From Actinomycetota bacterium (GTDB lineage: Bacteria > Actinomycetota > Acidimicrobiia > Acidimicrobiales > Ilumatobacteraceae): a stretch of 64,000 nt of DNA. Under the pieces are notes generated by a model, which worked only from the letters and a program-made list of their open reading frames with translations, ran no database searches and was not told the origin of the DNA. Position 1 is the first letter of the stretch. Every line of letters starts with the position of its first letter. This document shows positions 1-8,156 of this stretch, one piece after another. The DNA lies in assembly GCA_009701715.1 (NCBI GenBank), contig WLJO01000003.1, positions 1 through 64,000 of the forward strand. Reading direction: 5' to 3'. The translations under genes were made by a program, and so were the position numbers.

Positions 1-2
1 AC

Positions 3-75
3 GGGGCTGTAGCTCAGTTGGCAGAGCGCTTCGTTCGCAATGAAGAGGTCAGGGGTTCAATTCCCCTCAGCTCCA
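3..75 (+). tRNA. tRNA-Ala (anticodon CGC)
   Basis: Full cloverleaf. The acceptor stem pairs 3-9 with 68-74 and contains one G-T pair. The D arm is GCTC/GAGC with the AGTTGGCA loop. The anticodon stem CTTCG/TGAAG holds loop TTCGCAA, giving anticodon CGC, and the T arm is AGGGG-TTCAATT-CCCCT. The anticodon reads GCG alanine codons. The discriminator base is A75, and no separate CCA is encoded. Confidence 0.93.
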
Positions 76-91
76 CGTACAGGACCAAAAG

Positions 92-123
92 TGGGCCCCC
101 ACCGGTATTCCGGTGGGGGCCCA
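92..123 (+). terminator. strong hairpin downstream of tRNA-Ala
   Basis: Perfect 14-bp stem (92-105 with 110-123) closed by a TATT loop. There is no T-run behind it, so it is either an intrinsic-type terminator without a U-tract or an RNA-processing structure. It lies directly behind the tRNA. Confidence 0.7.
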
Positions 124-219
124 TCGCATTGAGCGGAGTTGACCGGCGCGACTCGCGGCGTCGGCCCTGTGAGCGCAACGGTGCGGGGCTCGCGCCCCTC
201 CCGAGTGCGTCCCCGCCGG

Positions 220-762
220 TCAGGTCCTGACGGCCTGGATGTCGAGCGTGATCTTGATCTTCTCGCCGATCACGACACCGCCGGTCTCGAGGACTGCGTT
301 GTACTCCAGGCCCCAGTCCTTGCGGTTGATCTCAGCGCTCGCGGTGAAGCCCGCCTTGGTGTTGCCCCACATATCTTTGCTGACGCCCTCGAACTCAAGG
401 TTGAAGCTGACGGGTTTGGTGACGCCCTTGATCGTGAGGTCGGCGGCCATCAGGTACTCGCCACCGTTCGCCGTGATGCCGGTGCTCTTCAGCGTCATCG
501 TCGGGAACCGATCAGCCTCGAAGAAGTCGCCGGTACGCAGGTGATTGTCGCGGCCGTCGTCGCCGGTGTGGACGGACACCATCTCGACCGTTGCCTCGAC
601 CGACGACTTGAGCGGGTCGGTGCCCACCGTGATCGTGCCGGAGAACGTCTTGAACGTTCCGTGAACCTTGGTGATCATCAGGTGACGTGCCGTGAATCCG
701 ACGGTGGAGTGCGACGGGTCGATGTTCCAGGTGCCGGCGGTGAGGGCGGTGAGATCGGACAT
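220..762 (-). CDS. YceI family protein
   Basis: 180 aa. The YceI/lipocalin-like fold begins at once with W-N-I-D-P-S-H-S near residue 13. It has the family segment RDNHLRTGDFF-ADRFP near residue 70. Family members bind isoprenoid-type lipids in a beta-barrel. No signal peptide is seen, so this copy is probably cytosolic. I chose ATG at 762 rather than the longer frame to 855 because a GAAAGG ribosome binding site precedes it and homology starts there. It is divergent from a MarR regulator, an arrangement suggesting local control by that regulator. The exact ligand is unknown. Confidence 0.9.
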   Translation of the reverse strand: MSDLTALTAGTWNIDPSHSTVGFTARHLMITKVHGTFKTFSGTITVGTDPLKSSVEATVEMVSVHTGDDGRDNHLRTGDFFEADRFPTMTLKSTGITANGGEYLMAADLTIKGVTKPVSFNLEFEGVSKDMWGNTKAGFTASAEINRKDWGLEYNAVLETGGVVIGEKIKITLDIQAVRT

Positions 763-856
763 GGTGCTGCCTTTCGGAGGGGATGGGGCAGAGTCAATCG
801 GATAGTCCTTGTGCACGCAACAATTGCGGAAAGAAATTCTTGCTAGAGTCGTCATC
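763..856. promoter_or_regulatory. divergent YceI/MarR promoter region with inverted repeat
   Basis: This 94-bp gap between divergent genes carries an inverted repeat CGCAA-N3-TTGCG (816-828), a candidate operator for the adjacent MarR protein. A -10-like TAGAGT (844-849) lies 7 bases before the GTG start of marR, which fits a leaderless mRNA. The inverted repeat is seen directly; its use as an operator is inference. Confidence 0.5.
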
Positions 857-1330
857 GTGACCGAATGGCTTGACGACGAGGAAATGGCGGCCTGGCGTGG
901 GCTCGTTGAGACGTTTGCGGACCTGACTGCAACCCTCGAGGCCGAACTGCTGGCGGAGCATCAGATCTCCATGCCGGAGTACGCCACCATGGTCCGCCTG
1001 TCCGAGGCCGAGGGCAGGCGCCTGCGGATGTGCGATCTCGCCACGCGCCTCCATGTGTCCGCGAGCGGCCTGACCCGCCGTGTGGAGGATCTGGTGCGTC
1101 GGGGCTGGGTCCGGCGCGAACCGGACGCCTCGGACCGCCGGGTGATCAATGTGGTGCTCACCGACGAGGGCTTCGCCCGCCTCGAGAGGGCGGCACCCAC
1201 GCATGTCGACGGTGTCCGGCGCCACCTGTTCGATCACCTCAGCCGGACTCAGGTCCGTCAGCTGGCAAGCATTCTCCGAATGCTGCAGGCGCCCGCCGAT
1301 TCCTCGCCGGCGCCCGCACCTGCCCGCTGA
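857..1330 (+). CDS. MarR family transcriptional regulator
   Basis: 157 aa winged-helix repressor. The helix-turn-helix covers roughly residues 60-85 (LCDLATRLHVSASGLTRRVE-like), followed by the wing with the D-x-S-D-R-R-V family motif. N- and C-terminal helices would form the dimer interface. Start GTG at 857 is preferred because TAGAGT sits 7 bases upstream (leaderless), although the frame is open further back. It is divergent from YceI, so it probably represses YceI and itself through the inverted repeat between them. The effector is unknown, typically a small phenolic or lipophilic compound. The C-terminus is Ala/Pro-rich. Confidence 0.88.
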   Translation: MTEWLDDEEMAAWRGLVETFADLTATLEAELLAEHQISMPEYATMVRLSEAEGRRLRMCDLATRLHVSASGLTRRVEDLVRRGWVRREPDASDRRVINVVLTDEGFARLERAAPTHVDGVRRHLFDHLSRTQVRQLASILRMLQAPADSSPAPAPAR

Positions 1331-1350
1331 GCGTGGCCTAACCTCGCCAC

Positions 1351-2031
1351 ATGGCACTGCACCCGAACGGCGTTCATCACCTCGCCATCAGCACCACCGA
1401 CATCAAGGTGCAGATTGAGTTTTTCACCGACGTGCTCGGGGGCGAGCTGAAAGCGCTCTACTGGATGCACGGTGTGCCCGACACCTTTCACGGCTTCGTC
1501 GAGCTGAGCCCCGAGTGCTACATCGCGTTCGTCCAGCACCCGGCGAACAGCACCCAGCGCGAACTCGGGGTCACGCACGCCGGCAACGCCGGTGGGCCGA
1601 TGCCTGGCGGGACGATGCAGCACGTGGCGCTCAACGTCGACTCGCTCGACAGGCTGCTCGAGATGCGGGATCGCATCCGCAGCCGGGGCATCGTGGTGAT
1701 GGGTCCGATCGACCACGGCATGTGCAAGTCGATGTACTTCGCCGGCCCCGAGGGGTTGTGCCTCGAGATCGCTACCGGTGGCGGCATCGACGAACGGGCG
1801 TGGATCGATCCCGAGGTCCAGCAGCTCGCCCGCATCAGCAACGACGACCTGCAGCGCTACCTCGCACCGCCGGCGTACGAGCGACCCGCGGCACCCGTCC
1901 GCCAGCCCCAGCCCGATTCGGCCAAGCCGAACCTCGACTACCCGCCGGCCCTGTATGCGCGCATCGTCGCCACACCCGACGAGGCCTTCTGGAACTCGGT
2001 CGAGAACCAGCCGCCGGTGAAGGTGTCATGA
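1351..2031 (+). CDS. VOC family protein (glyoxalase/extradiol dioxygenase-like)
   Basis: 226 aa. Two beta-alpha-beta-beta-beta modules are visible: residues 8-65 (HHLAISTTDIKVQIEFFTDV) and about 90-145 (MQHVALNVDSLDRLLEMRD through GPEGLCLEIAT). Candidate metal ligands are His10 or His9, Glu in FVELSPE, His in MQHVALN and Glu in CLEIA. Such proteins bind a divalent metal and act on dioxygen, glutathione or lyase substrates; the substrate cannot be read from sequence. TAACCT (1339-1344) lies 6 bases before ATG, so the mRNA is probably leaderless. It overlaps the next gene by ATGA, implying co-translation. Confidence 0.85.
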   Translation: MALHPNGVHHLAISTTDIKVQIEFFTDVLGGELKALYWMHGVPDTFHGFVELSPECYIAFVQHPANSTQRELGVTHAGNAGGPMPGGTMQHVALNVDSLDRLLEMRDRIRSRGIVVMGPIDHGMCKSMYFAGPEGLCLEIATGGGIDERAWIDPEVQQLARISNDDLQRYLAPPAYERPAAPVRQPQPDSAKPNLDYPPALYARIVATPDEAFWNSVENQPPVKVS

Positions 2032-2681
2032 GCGTCGAGGAACCGGCACCGCGTTCGCGCCTCGTACTGGTGCGTCATGGGGAGTCCGTGGCCACCGCAG
2101 AGCGGTATATCGGCGGCCACCGGACCTGTCGTGGTCTCACCGAGCACGGCAGGCATCAGGCAGAGGCATTGCGAGATCGTTGGATGAGGCGTCTCGACAT
2201 CTCGCCCGACGTCATCGTGTCGAGTCACTTCCCGAGGGCGATCGAGACCGCCGAGATCATTGCTCCCGCCCTAGGGGGCCAGCAGATCCACATCGAGCCG
2301 GGTGTGGGCGAGCACGACCCCGGCCCGAGCTGTGACGGAATGACGTACGACGCATACGTCGAGCGGTACGGCGCGGGTCTCAACTGGGACGATCCATTCC
2401 ACAACGTGTTCGAGGACGGCGAGACGATGTCGACGTTCCACCACCGGGCGGCGAGCGCGCTCTACGCGCTGGCGAACACCTACGCCGGCAAGACCGTGGT
2501 GGTGTTCTGCCACGGCGGTGTGGTGGATGTGGCGTTCCGGTCGCTGCTCCGACTGCCGATAGCGGGCGGCTTCGCGCTGCACACGCTCAACACATCGATC
2601 TCGTCGTTCGAGCGGGTCAACCCGACGAAGTGGGTGCTCGAGCGGTACAACGACGCTGCCCACCTCGCGGATATCTCCTGA
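2028..2681 (+). CDS. histidine phosphatase family protein
   Basis: 217 aa. The phosphohistidine motif R-H-G-E-S is at residues 16-20. The second catalytic His lies in VVVFCHGGVVD near residue 165. This is the phosphoglycerate-mutase/acid-phosphatase superfamily, cytosolic, with unknown substrate. The start ATG overlaps the stop of the VOC gene (ATGA), so the two form an operon, possibly acting on the same small-molecule pathway. Confidence 0.88.
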   Translation: MSVEEPAPRSRLVLVRHGESVATAERYIGGHRTCRGLTEHGRHQAEALRDRWMRRLDISPDVIVSSHFPRAIETAEIIAPALGGQQIHIEPGVGEHDPGPSCDGMTYDAYVERYGAGLNWDDPFHNVFEDGETMSTFHHRAASALYALANTYAGKTVVVFCHGGVVDVAFRSLLRLPIAGGFALHTLNTSISSFERVNPTKWVLERYNDAAHLADIS

Positions 2682-2700
2682 CGCCGGGCCGCGCGAAGTG

Positions 2701-4041
2701 ATGTACGACTTCGTGATCGTCGGTGCCGGTTCTGCCGGAGCGGTCCTTGCGGCGCGACTCAGCGAGAATCCGGGGACGCAGGTGTTGCTCCTCGAGGCCG
2801 GTCCGGACCACGCTGTGCATGACACTCCTGCCGGGATCTCGGGCGCCAACTTCTTCTCTGCGCTCGAGGAGCCGGGCCGTCGCTGGCCGGGTTTGCTGGC
2901 CAGTCGGACACCCGGGCAGGAGCGCGTGCAGTACCAGCGAGGGCGCGGAGTGGGTGGTTCGTCAGCAGTGAACGCCATGGTCGCGATCCCCGGTATCCCG
3001 GATGACTACGACCGCTGGGCAGGGCTCGGCGCAACTGGCTGGGACTGGGCGTCGCTCGCCCCCTGGTTCGCCCGCACGTCGCTCGTGCTCAACCGGGCGG
3101 CCGCGAGCGAGGTGGGCCCCGTGAGCCGCGCCGTGCTCGAAGCACTGCCCAAACAGGCATCGGCGGTGCCGTTAACCCGTAGCGCGCTGGGCAGACGGGT
3201 CTCCACGAACGACTGCTACCTCCAACCCGCCCGGCAACGCCCGAACCTGCACATCCGCGGGAGTGCCGAGGTGGACCGCGTCCTGTTTCGTGGTCGCGCG
3301 GCCGTCGGGGTTCGCCTCGTGGACGGCACAGAGTTCGAGGCCGGCGAGGTGATCGTGTGCGCGGGCACCATCCATTCCCCGGTCCTGCTGTTGCGCAGCG
3401 GGGTGGATACCCCCGGTGTCGGGGACGGCCTCAAGGACCACGCGGCGTTCCCCGTGTCGATCGCGCTCGACCCACAGGTTGCGTGGGACCCGGCGGCGCT
3501 GCCGATCTCGGTCCTGGCGAGGCTGAGCTCCGGTGAGTCCCCGGCGGACCTCCAACTGTTGCCGATGGACAACCTCGGCCCGTCGGTGCCGAACACCGGA
3601 CTCGTGATGGTGGCGCTCATGGAGGTGCGCTCCACCGGCAGCGTCCGCCCGGGCGTGGACCCGTTAGGGGACCCGATCATCGACTTCAACCTGCTTGCCG
3701 ACCCGGTGGACGAGCGCCGCCTCCTCAGCGGTGTCCGTCAGCTTGAGCGGCTGCTCGGCCACCCGGCGCTCCGGGCGCTCGGGCTGGCGGTAATCCCTCC
3801 GACGGACCCGGCCGGTGTCCGCGCGAATCTGGGCGATTACGTGCACGCCTCCGGTACCTGTGCCATCGGGCGTGTGCTTGACCCCCAGTGCCGGGTAATC
3901 GGCTATGAGGGTCTGCGCGTGTGCGACGCCAGTGTGATGCCCGACCTTCCCCGTGCGAATACGCACCTCACCACGGTGGTGATCGCCGAGCGTGTCGCGG
4001 CGTTCGTCAGTGGGCAGCCGAGGCGGCTCGCTCGGCCTTGA
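2701..4041 (+). CDS. GMC family FAD-dependent oxidoreductase
   Basis: 446 aa. The FAD-binding GAGSAG is at residues 8-13, and the acidic ribose-binding Glu is in LLLEAG near 32. GMC signature 1 (GRGVGGSSAVNAM) is at 81-93. The C-terminal active site carries H-A-S-G-T-C near 382 and N-T-H near 420-422. The family oxidises alcohols to carbonyls (choline, glucose, alcohol oxidases and dehydrogenases). It is about 80-100 residues shorter than choline dehydrogenases, so the substrate domain is compact. GTG at 2698 directly precedes ATG 2701; either could serve. It follows the phosphatase by 19 bp and its 3' end overlaps surf1 by 35 bp, tail to tail. Confidence 0.9.
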   Translation: MYDFVIVGAGSAGAVLAARLSENPGTQVLLLEAGPDHAVHDTPAGISGANFFSALEEPGRRWPGLLASRTPGQERVQYQRGRGVGGSSAVNAMVAIPGIPDDYDRWAGLGATGWDWASLAPWFARTSLVLNRAAASEVGPVSRAVLEALPKQASAVPLTRSALGRRVSTNDCYLQPARQRPNLHIRGSAEVDRVLFRGRAAVGVRLVDGTEFEAGEVIVCAGTIHSPVLLLRSGVDTPGVGDGLKDHAAFPVSIALDPQVAWDPAALPISVLARLSSGESPADLQLLPMDNLGPSVPNTGLVMVALMEVRSTGSVRPGVDPLGDPIIDFNLLADPVDERRLLSGVRQLERLLGHPALRALGLAVIPPTDPAGVRANLGDYVHASGTCAIGRVLDPQCRVIGYEGLRVCDASVMPDLPRANTHLTTVVIAERVAAFVSGQPRRLARP

Positions 4042-4771
4042 GCTTCGCCTTGCGCTCGTCGGCGATGTGCTTGCGGACGACGAGCGCCCAGCCGGCCATC
4101 GCAGCGAGCGTAAAGAGGAACCACTGCACGGTGTACGACAGGTGCGAACCGTTGGACAGCTCCGGCGCGGGGATTGCCGCAACCGACTCGTCGATCGGGT
4201 TGCTGCCCACGACGTCCACATACATCGGCAATGCGTCGCCCTCTACCTGCTGGTCAAGGCGGGCGATATCGACGCGGTCCATCTTCTCGAGGACACCCTC
4301 GGCCGGGTCCTGCTTCTCCCACGAATGACGCCGGACCTGGGTTGCCCGCAGCCGACCGGTGAGCGAAACGGTGCCGGCGGGAGCGGGCGGCGCGGCAGTG
4401 GTATCGCCCGGCACCCACCCACGGGTCACCGCGAGAAAGCGGCCGTCCTCGAGCCGGAGCGGCGTAACCACGTTGAAACCGGCCGTTGCATTCAGCGAGC
4501 GGTCCCGGATGAGCACCTGACCGGCCGGCTCATAGGTGCCGGTCACCTTCACCTGCCTCCACTCGAGGCCCTGGCCCTGCGAGCCGTCAGCCAATACGTT
4601 CCCGATCGGCTCGGGTGCCATCGCAAGCTGTGTGCGGACCTCGCGGTTGAACGCCGTCCGCTCGTTGAGACGCCGCAACTGCCAGAGCGCAAGGTTGACC
4701 ATCGTGACGGCGAGAGCAAGCACGACGACGTGCAGCACGATCCACTTCGGCCGGAGGAGGAACCGGTACAT
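4007..4771 (-). CDS. SURF1 family cytochrome oxidase biogenesis protein
   Basis: 254 aa. The topology is typical: an N-terminal membrane helix (about 10-30, IVLHVVVLALAVTMVNLALW), a periplasmic SURF1 domain with VTGTYEPAGQVLIRDR and AVTRGWVP, and a C-terminal membrane helix (about 210-232). SURF1 assists heme a insertion in cytochrome c oxidase assembly. TACGTT lies 7 bases before the ATG, so it is probably leaderless. The 3' end overlaps the convergent GMC gene by 35 bp. Confidence 0.92.
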   Translation of the reverse strand: MYRFLLRPKWIVLHVVVLALAVTMVNLALWQLRRLNERTAFNREVRTQLAMAPEPIGNVLADGSQGQGLEWRQVKVTGTYEPAGQVLIRDRSLNATAGFNVVTPLRLEDGRFLAVTRGWVPGDTTAAPPAPAGTVSLTGRLRATQVRRHSWEKQDPAEGVLEKMDRVDIARLDQQVEGDALPMYVDVVGSNPIDESVAAIPAPELSNGSHLSYTVQWFLFTLAAMAGWALVVRKHIADERKAKLKAERAASAAH

Positions 4772-4824
4772 CGCCCCGAACGTACCTGCCCGGGGTGGCC
4801 GTTCGTGCGCCAGAATGGGTATCG

Positions 4825-5307
4825 GTGAACGATCTTCCTGACTTCCGTATCCCCCACGCCGAGAAGATCGAGTGGATGATCGAGACCAAGGGGTATGCGA
4901 TCGAGCCGGTGGCTGCCCGGGCCGACACCGAGCCGCCGATGCCTGGCTACTGCTACACGATCGGCCTTGCCGAACTAGCCGGGTTCCCGGACATCGTGGT
5001 GTTCGGCCTCACGCCCGTGGCTGCGAGCGGGTTGATCGGCATGGTTGTCGACTTCCTCGTGGGCGGCACACAGATCCCGATCGGGGTGGAGATCACCGGT
5101 CTGTACGACTCCGGACTGCGGGCGGTCTTCGCGGAGGTTGATGTGGAGCAGTGGGGCGCGTTGTTCATGACCGGTATCGCCTGGCGACGCGGGGACGCCT
5201 TCGATCTCGTGCAGTTGATCTGGCCGGACCGCAACGGGTTCTTGCCGTACGAGGCCGGCTTCGACCAGCGTGTACAGCACGCGCAGCCGGTGATCGGCAC
5301 CTTCTAG
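4825..5307 (+). CDS. DUF4262 domain-containing protein
   Basis: 160 aa. The DUF4262 fold covers nearly the whole length. It opens with a helix (EKIEWMIETKGYAIEPV), followed by the conserved P-x-x-x-Y-C-Y-T-I-G-L segment and F-P-D-I-V-V-F-G-L. The C-terminus contains LVQLIWPDRNG-LPYEAGF. Function is unknown; some members are plasmid- or toxin-associated but nothing here supports that. The frame is open to GTG 4795. I prefer GTG 4825, since homology begins soon after and CAGAAT lies 8 bases before it. It is divergent from surf1. Confidence 0.8.
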   Translation: MNDLPDFRIPHAEKIEWMIETKGYAIEPVAARADTEPPMPGYCYTIGLAELAGFPDIVVFGLTPVAASGLIGMVVDFLVGGTQIPIGVEITGLYDSGLRAVFAEVDVEQWGALFMTGIAWRRGDAFDLVQLIWPDRNGFLPYEAGFDQRVQHAQPVIGTF

Positions 5308-5537
5308 AGAGACCTCTGCTCGTTGAGTTCCCGGAGCAGGTCGTCGAGGGTGGCCTGGTCGAGGCGGAGCAGGGCCTGTCGGCGCTCGCTGCCGAGCGGG
5401 GCGGCAGCAATGAGATCGGCCCACGGCTCGACCGGTCGGTCGAGGACCTTGGCGAGGGCGCGGGAGAGCGCAGCGATCGGGTCACGGTCGTAGTCGTCGA
5501 GGAGTGCCTCGACATCGAACTTGTTCAACCGCGGCAC
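5304..5537 (-). CDS. small conserved-looking helical protein, unknown
   Basis: 77 aa, acidic and helical, rich in Leu, Ala and Asp, with a DLL-RELNEQ tail. I do not recognise a family. It is probably real: TAGGCT stands 6 bases before its GTG start, matching the leaderless promoter pattern of the neighbourhood, and it overlaps the convergent DUF4262 gene by just 4 bp. There are no cysteines, membrane segments or signal peptide. Confidence 0.65.
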   Translation of the reverse strand: MPRLNKFDVEALLDDYDRDPIAALSRALAKVLDRPVEPWADLIAAAPLGSERRQALLRLDQATLDDLLRELNEQRSL

Positions 5538-5594
5538 GGTACGAGCCTAGGCAAACTCGTCCTAGCCAACGGCGGGTCGGTACCGGTAACGTCT

Positions 5595-5673
5595 CGGTCA
5601 GACATCACGAGCGATCCGGGTAACCGGATCCGGCAACCTGGGTGCGCCCCAAGGTGCCTGCCAGCAAGGACCG
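5595..5673 (+). promoter_or_regulatory. SAM riboswitch (SAM-I/SAM-IV clan) upstream of metX
   Basis: P1 pairs CGGTC (5595-5599) with GACCG (5669-5673). It is followed by CACGAGCG, a hairpin ATCCGG-GTAA-CCGGAT (5614-5629), then the clan core CCGGCAACC and AAGGTGCC flanking a short third hairpin. The paired core elements GCAACC and GGTGCC bind S-adenosylmethionine in SAM-I and SAM-IV. The lack of a SAM-I kink-turn and the ACGAGCG entry favour SAM-IV or the SAM-I/IV variant. It lies 126 bp before metX in the leader. A further stem (5706-5712 with 5733-5739) could be part of the expression platform. Confidence 0.85.
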
Positions 5674-5799
5674 GTCTACCGGCAGCCGAACTGGGATGTG
5701 GTCGAGCGGAGCGGCTCGGCAACGAATGCGCTGCTCCGCCCGGTCCACACCGTGGGGTCGTCCGTACCCGTACCGTCGATCGATGCAGAGGAGGAACCG

Positions 5800-6987
5800 A
5801 TGCCGCTATCCGAACCGCTCCCTGTAACGGGCGCGTGGATGCCCGGAACCCCCGTGGGCCACCGTCGGTTCTTCCAACTTCCTGCTGAGCGAACCATCGC
5901 GCTCGACGGCGGGGGGCAGCTGCGCGGCGTCACGATCGCCTATGAGACGTGGGGCGAGCTGAACGACGCGCGGTCGAACGCGATCCTCGTCTGCCACGCC
6001 TGGACCGGCGACGCGCACGCGGAGGGACCCCAGGTTGCGGGGCAGCCGACCCTGGGCTGGTGGAACGGTGTCATCGGCCCGGGCTGCGCGATCGACACGG
6101 ACCGCTACTTCGTGGTGTGCAGCAACGTGCTCGGAGGCTGTCAGGGTTCAACCGGACCGGCCTCGCTGCATCCGGATGACGGCAAGCCCTACGGCTCGCG
6201 CTTCCCGGTACTGACGATCAGGGACATGGTGCGTGCCCAGGCCCGTCTGGCCGACCACCTCGGGATCGGCTCGTGGGCCTCGGTGATCGGGGGCTCGATG
6301 GGCGGGATGCAGGCTCTCGAGTGGGCGGTCACGTTCCCCGACCGTGTCCGTTCGCTGGTGCCGATCGCCACGTGTGCCTATGCGACGGCGCAACAGATTG
6401 CGTGGGGGGCCATCGGGCGTCGGGCAATCCGACTCGACCCGAAGTGGCGCGGCGGCGACTACTACGACGCAGCGCCGGGCGACGGCCCGGCCGAGGGGCT
6501 CTCGATCGCGCGCATGGTCGCGCAGGTCACGTTCCGCAGCGACAACGTGTTCACCGAGAAGTTCGGCCGGGAGCTCGCCGCGGGCGATCCGCATCCGGAA
6601 GCGGGCTTCGACCTCTGGCAACGGTTCGAGGTGGAGCGTTATCTCGACTACCACGGCGACCAGCTCGCCAAGCGCTTCGACACGAACTCCTACATCGTCA
6701 TCGGCAAGGCGATGGACCTCCACGACGTGGGCCGCAATCGCAACGGTGTCGAGGCCGCGATGTCGCGCGTTCGGGTACCGACGCTGTCGATGGGGATCTG
6801 GAGCGACATCTTGTACCCGTCGTACCAGCAGAAAGAGATCCGTGAGGTGCTGGTGTCCCAGGGGACGCCGTGCGACTACGTGGAGATCGACTCGCCCCAC
6901 GGGCACGACGCGTTCCTGCTCAGCAAGGACCAGGTGGGCGCAGCCATCGGACCATTCCTCGATGGCGTGGTGCGGGGCGCCCGCTGA
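5800..6987 (+). CDS. metX: homoserine O-acetyltransferase
   Basis: 395 aa alpha/beta-hydrolase-fold acyltransferase that makes O-acetylhomoserine from homoserine and acetyl-CoA, the first committed step of methionine synthesis in many Actinobacteria. The nucleophile elbow G-G-S-M-G-G-M-Q has Ser166; Asp336 (SDILYPSYQQ) and His369 (GHDAFL) complete the triad. The family lid region lies between. ATG 5800 is chosen because GGAGGAACCG precedes it, although the frame is open from 5698. Expression should fall when SAM is abundant through the riboswitch in the leader. Some members use succinyl-CoA; the sequence alone does not settle this. Confidence 0.94.
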   Translation: MPLSEPLPVTGAWMPGTPVGHRRFFQLPAERTIALDGGGQLRGVTIAYETWGELNDARSNAILVCHAWTGDAHAEGPQVAGQPTLGWWNGVIGPGCAIDTDRYFVVCSNVLGGCQGSTGPASLHPDDGKPYGSRFPVLTIRDMVRAQARLADHLGIGSWASVIGGSMGGMQALEWAVTFPDRVRSLVPIATCAYATAQQIAWGAIGRRAIRLDPKWRGGDYYDAAPGDGPAEGLSIARMVAQVTFRSDNVFTEKFGRELAAGDPHPEAGFDLWQRFEVERYLDYHGDQLAKRFDTNSYIVIGKAMDLHDVGRNRNGVEAAMSRVRVPTLSMGIWSDILYPSYQQKEIREVLVSQGTPCDYVEIDSPHGHDAFLLSKDQVGAAIGPFLDGVVRGAR

Positions 6988-7383
6988 TCAGCGGCCGACC
7001 AGCGCGTCCACGTGGGTGACGGCCCGCGACTTCGCGGGGATGCGCATGACGCACAGCCCAGCGCTCCCTGTCGCGTCGGTGTTGAGGAGGTAGGTGACCC
7101 TGCCCCGCGGCGGGTCCTCGCCCTGCTTCAGGACCGAGAAGTGTGTGGGGGTGCGGGGGCGTCGGGTGGCTGAACCCCGCGGTTTCACGACGAGGAAGCC
7201 GTTGTCCAGGTAGGCCTTGGCCTCGCGCCATCTGCCCTCGGGCAGCAGGTTGGCGTTCAGGTACTGCAGGCGGCACGTGAAGGCCTGACCGTCCTTGGAG
7301 ACCCAGTGGGGTTCGGCGGCGAATGCGTACCAGGAAAGGAGCACGAGGCCGGCGGCGATGACGATCATCCAGAGGACGTCCAT
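6988..7383 (-). CDS. small membrane-anchored protein, unknown
   Basis: 131 aa. It has one N-terminal membrane helix (MDVLWMIVIAAGLVLLSWYA) and an extracytoplasmic domain with many aromatic and basic residues and two cysteines. The end contains LCVMRIPAKSRAVTH. I do not recognise the family. A longer frame to 7569 exists, but its extra 62 residues are low-complexity and overlap the divergent gene, so I start at ATG 7383. The stop abuts metX tail to tail with no gap. Confidence 0.65.
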   Translation of the reverse strand: MDVLWMIVIAAGLVLLSWYAFAAEPHWVSKDGQAFTCRLQYLNANLLPEGRWREAKAYLDNGFLVVKPRGSATRRPRTPTHFSVLKQGEDPPRGRVTYLLNTDATGSAGLCVMRIPAKSRAVTHVDALVGR

Positions 7384-7471
7384 TGGGGTACAGCATCGCT
7401 CATCGGTATGGCCGGCGTGAATCGGGTGGGTAGCCGCTGTGGGGCAGGGGGTATCTGCGAGACTCGTGCCG

Positions 7472-7903
7472 ATGTTCTTGCAGGGTTCCACCACGGTGCC
7501 GGTCACCGCCGCTGCGTCGAAGTCCTCCTCGGTGGGGGATGCGGGTTCCACGAGGCTCGTGTACTTCATCGTGGTGTTGCTCGTGCTGCTCGGTGGGTCC
7601 CTCGCGTACTTTGCCTACGCGTACTGGCGCCGGACCCGCCCCGATGCGCCGGGCCCGGGGGAGCGGGACCAGCAGTCCCCCCGCCGCGACCTGTACTCGA
7701 GCCGCAACCCGTACCCCGAGCAGTTGGCGCCCCGCGCCCCGCAGCAGCGCCGTGAAACGGCCCCCGCAGCAGGCGGCGCGTGGTGGGATCAGCACGAGTC
7801 CGACGGCCGACCCGCCACCCGCGCCCCGCAACAGGCTCCCCAGCCCGGTGCGCAGCGCCCGCGGCAACAACCCCCGTCCACATCACGAGACCCGCTGCTC
7901 TAG
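7472..7903 (+). CDS. single-pass membrane protein with Pro/Arg/Gln-rich tail, unknown
   Basis: 143 aa. One membrane helix lies near residues 30-50 (LVYFIVVLLVLLGGSLAYFA). It is followed by a basic cytoplasmic stretch (YWRRTRP) and about 90 disordered residues rich in Pro, Gln, Arg and Ala. No domain is recognised. ATG 7472 is preferred over GTG 7439. It is followed 15 bp later by another small gene. Confidence 0.6.
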   Translation: MFLQGSTTVPVTAAASKSSSVGDAGSTRLVYFIVVLLVLLGGSLAYFAYAYWRRTRPDAPGPGERDQQSPRRDLYSSRNPYPEQLAPRAPQQRRETAPAAGGAWWDQHESDGRPATRAPQQAPQPGAQRPRQQPPSTSRDPLL

Positions 7904-7918
7904 GTACCCTCCATCGCC

Positions 7919-8149
7919 ATGGCCGAATCCCTCGACATCGACGCAATGATCGCCCGCTTCCGTGAGCGCGCTGCAGCCGTGAAGAAGCGCAACCTGCCGC
8001 CCGTAGCGGGGGAGGAGCGCCAGCGCTTTCTCAAGCAGGCCCAGGAGGACTTCATGGACTTCGCGATCATCGCGGACTCCCAGGTGTCACTCGAGGACGG
8101 CGTCCTGACCCTGCGGATCGACCTGCGACCTGCTGACCAGCGCGGCTGA
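7919..8149 (+). CDS. small soluble protein, unknown
   Basis: 76 aa. An amphipathic helical first half (IDAMIARFRERAAAVKKR) and a short beta-like end (SLEDGVLTLRIDL). No family is recognised. TACCCT (7905-7910) sits 8 bases before ATG, indicating its own leaderless promoter. It is separated from the EamA gene by 7 bp and so is probably co-transcribed with it. Confidence 0.65.
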   Translation: MAESLDIDAMIARFRERAAAVKKRNLPPVAGEERQRFLKQAQEDFMDFAIIADSQVSLEDGVLTLRIDLRPADQRG

Positions 8150-8156
8150 CGACCGC

